DNA of 6,721 nt from Terriglobales bacterium (GTDB taxonomy: Bacteria; Acidobacteriota; Terriglobia; Terriglobales; Gp1-AA117). Positions 6,037 to 6,721 of the stretch are shown piece by piece (the first letter of the stretch is position 1; each line of letters opens with the position of its first letter). The notes under the pieces were generated by a model, which was not told the DNA's origin, did not search any database, and saw only the letters and a program-made list of their open reading frames with translations. The position numbers were made by a program, and so were the translations under genes. Location: the NCBI GenBank assembly GCA_030150795.1, contig JASLFF010000477.1, positions 1-6,721 of the forward strand. Direction: 5' to 3'.

Positions 6037-6089
6037 CGCAGATAATCGCTAATCTGGTTTTTATCTGCGCGAGATCTGCGCAATCTGCG
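6037..6089. repeat. ATCTGCG intergenic repeat with inverted repeat
   Basis: CGCAGATAA (6037-6045) and TTATCTGCG (6061-6069) form a perfect 9-base inverted repeat with a 15-base loop. The ATCTGCG unit then recurs directly at 6074-6080 and 6083-6089, giving three plus-strand copies and one inverted copy. It sits between the rsr terminator and the metalloprotease start. It looks like a dispersed REP-type intergenic element, since similar AATCTGCG-rich stretches occur between genes in environmental bacterial genomes. Copy number elsewhere cannot be seen from here. Confidence 0.55.
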
Positions 6090-6101
6090 ACGAGTTGCTT
6101 T

Positions 6102-6139
6102 GAAGAAAAAAGGGCGACCCTCATTTCTGAAGGTCGCCC
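6102..6139 (-). terminator. strong intrinsic terminator of rsr
   Basis: On the minus strand GGGCGACC (6139-6132) pairs perfectly with GGTCGCCC (6119-6112). After one C-A mismatch the stem extends by three more pairs to a GAAA tetraloop. TTTTTT (6111-6106) follows immediately. It begins 17 bases after the rsr stop and has all the marks of a Rho-independent terminator, so rsr and the metalloprotease gene are probably separate transcription units. Confidence 0.9.
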
Positions 6140-6156
6140 AGTTAGTGTGCGAGGCG

Positions 6157-6721
6157 TTACTCCAGCGCCGGTTCGGCTGCGCGGATGTACTCGATTACCG
6201 AATCGCTCCAGCCATCGATGTGCACCCACTTGCCATAACCCACGCCGTTCTGGAAGCTGGCTACGTTGATCACGTAGCCACGCGCCTTCGGGTTCGGGAC
6301 AGCGTCGTGTGACTGCTCGTCAGTGATCACGATCAAGCGGTCATACTTCTCGTCGATCTCACCCAGCGCGCGGCCCAGGTACGTTCCGCCGTGAGGCTGG
6401 CTGGCGTTCAGCGCATCGCGCAGGGCAAAGCCCTGGCGCGAAGGCACGCGGACCAGCTTGTCAGAGAAGGAGAAGATACTTACCTGCTCTGCGATCTCGC
6501 GCAGCAACACCGCCAGCCCATAGGCCGCATCGTTGCGGCGCATCTCCGCACGGCGAGAAAGCGGCGCGTCCATTGATCCCGAGACGTCCACCAGCAGCAC
6601 GGTCTTACCCGGCAGCTTGGGCTGGCCTTCCAGCGAACGAAGCATAGCCTTCTCCAACTCCGGCTCCCACTGCGGCGCGTAACGCGCAGCAGCGATGAAG
6701 CGGAACGGCAGCACGCGCTCA
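6157..6721 (-). CDS. rsr: Ro60-like RNA-binding protein Rsr, C-terminal vWA domain (5' end outside window)
   Basis: The last 187 or so residues of a TROVE/Ro60 protein are present. The frame is open to the right edge; a GTG at 6714 is internal. The segment LPFRFIAAARYAPQWEPELEKAM links the TROVE HEAT-repeat ring to a von Willebrand A domain. This domain has the MIDAS pattern DVSGSMD (DxSxS), GGTYLG (Thr) and VITDEQS (Asp). The C-terminus (INVASFQNGVGYGKWVHIDGWS, then SVIEYI) matches the conserved end of bacterial Rsr proteins as I know them. Rsr is a ring-shaped protein that binds Y RNAs. In Deinococcus radiodurans it tethers through Y RNA to polynucleotide phosphorylase and assists rRNA maturation and decay under stress. 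The RNA-binding ring lies outside the window. No Y RNA was recognised downstream, so one may lie upstream. A strong terminator follows. Confidence 0.9.
   Translation of the reverse strand, partial: ERVLPFRFIAAARYAPQWEPELEKAMLRSLEGQPKLPGKTVLLVDVSGSMDAPLSRRAEMRRNDAAYGLAVLLREIAEQVSIFSFSDKLVRVPSRQGFALRDALNASQPHGGTYLGRALGEIDEKYDRLIVITDEQSHDAVPNPKARGYVINVASFQNGVGYGKWVHIDGWSDSVIEYIRAAEPALE

Noticed and set aside
6037..6089. CRISPR array
   Set aside because: The repeated unit is only 7 bases, the spacings are 2-4 bases, and one copy is inverted. This does not fit CRISPR repeats and spacers.
5942..6156. Y RNA gene next to rsr
   Set aside because: No long end-to-end stem with a pyrimidine-rich internal loop and no tRNA-like T-loop sequence was seen. 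The structures present are a terminator and a short repeat.

Overview
The window comes from the chromosome of a GC-rich, mesophilic-type bacterium, most likely an acidobacterium of the Terriglobia/Koribacter kind. This is inferred from the gene families and no marker gene is present. The pointers are a cytoplasmic winged-helix regulator fused to TPR repeats, a secreted HELTH metalloprotease with a Pro/Gln-rich linker, a small secreted cupin, and a bacterial Ro60 (Rsr) protein.

Layout. (1) Bases 1-918 (+) hold an AT-richer accessory module. It contains the C-terminal end of an ABC/AAA-type ATPase, cut by the left edge, whose stop overlaps the GTG start of a 179-residue TOPRIM-like protein. The pair looks like a two-gene ATPase + TOPRIM system, the architecture of OLD/Gabija/PARIS-type phage defence, although no activity can be shown from sequence. 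(2) Bases 919-1046 carry no intact gene. On the minus strand there is a short, frame-broken stretch that resembles the C-terminal end of a DUF5131 (phage Gp37/Gp68-like) protein. (3) Bases 1047-2903 (-) encode a 618-residue OmpR-type winged-helix/TPR regulator. It is divergent from (4) a secreted cupin at 3007-3492 (+), which ends at a clear hairpin terminator (3511-3549). (5) Bases 3559-4302 (-) encode a soluble orphan histidine kinase with several small dyads upstream. (6) Bases 4427-5941 (-) encode a secreted zinc metalloprotease. (7) Bases 5942-6156 hold an ATCTGCG repeat/inverted repeat and a near-ideal intrinsic terminator for (8) rsr (6157-6721, -), of which only the C-terminal von Willebrand A domain lies in the window.

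How they fit. No long operon is visible: most genes are separated by 70-215 bases and several pairs are convergent or divergent. The only tightly coupled pair is the ATPase/TOPRIM module. The regulator and the cupin share a 103-base divergent intergenic region and may be functionally linked. G+C rises sharply after the TOPRIM gene, which fits a junction between transferred and resident DNA. The most interesting items are the ATPase/TOPRIM pair, the broken remnant at its border, the Rsr gene with its strong terminator, and the intergenic repeat.
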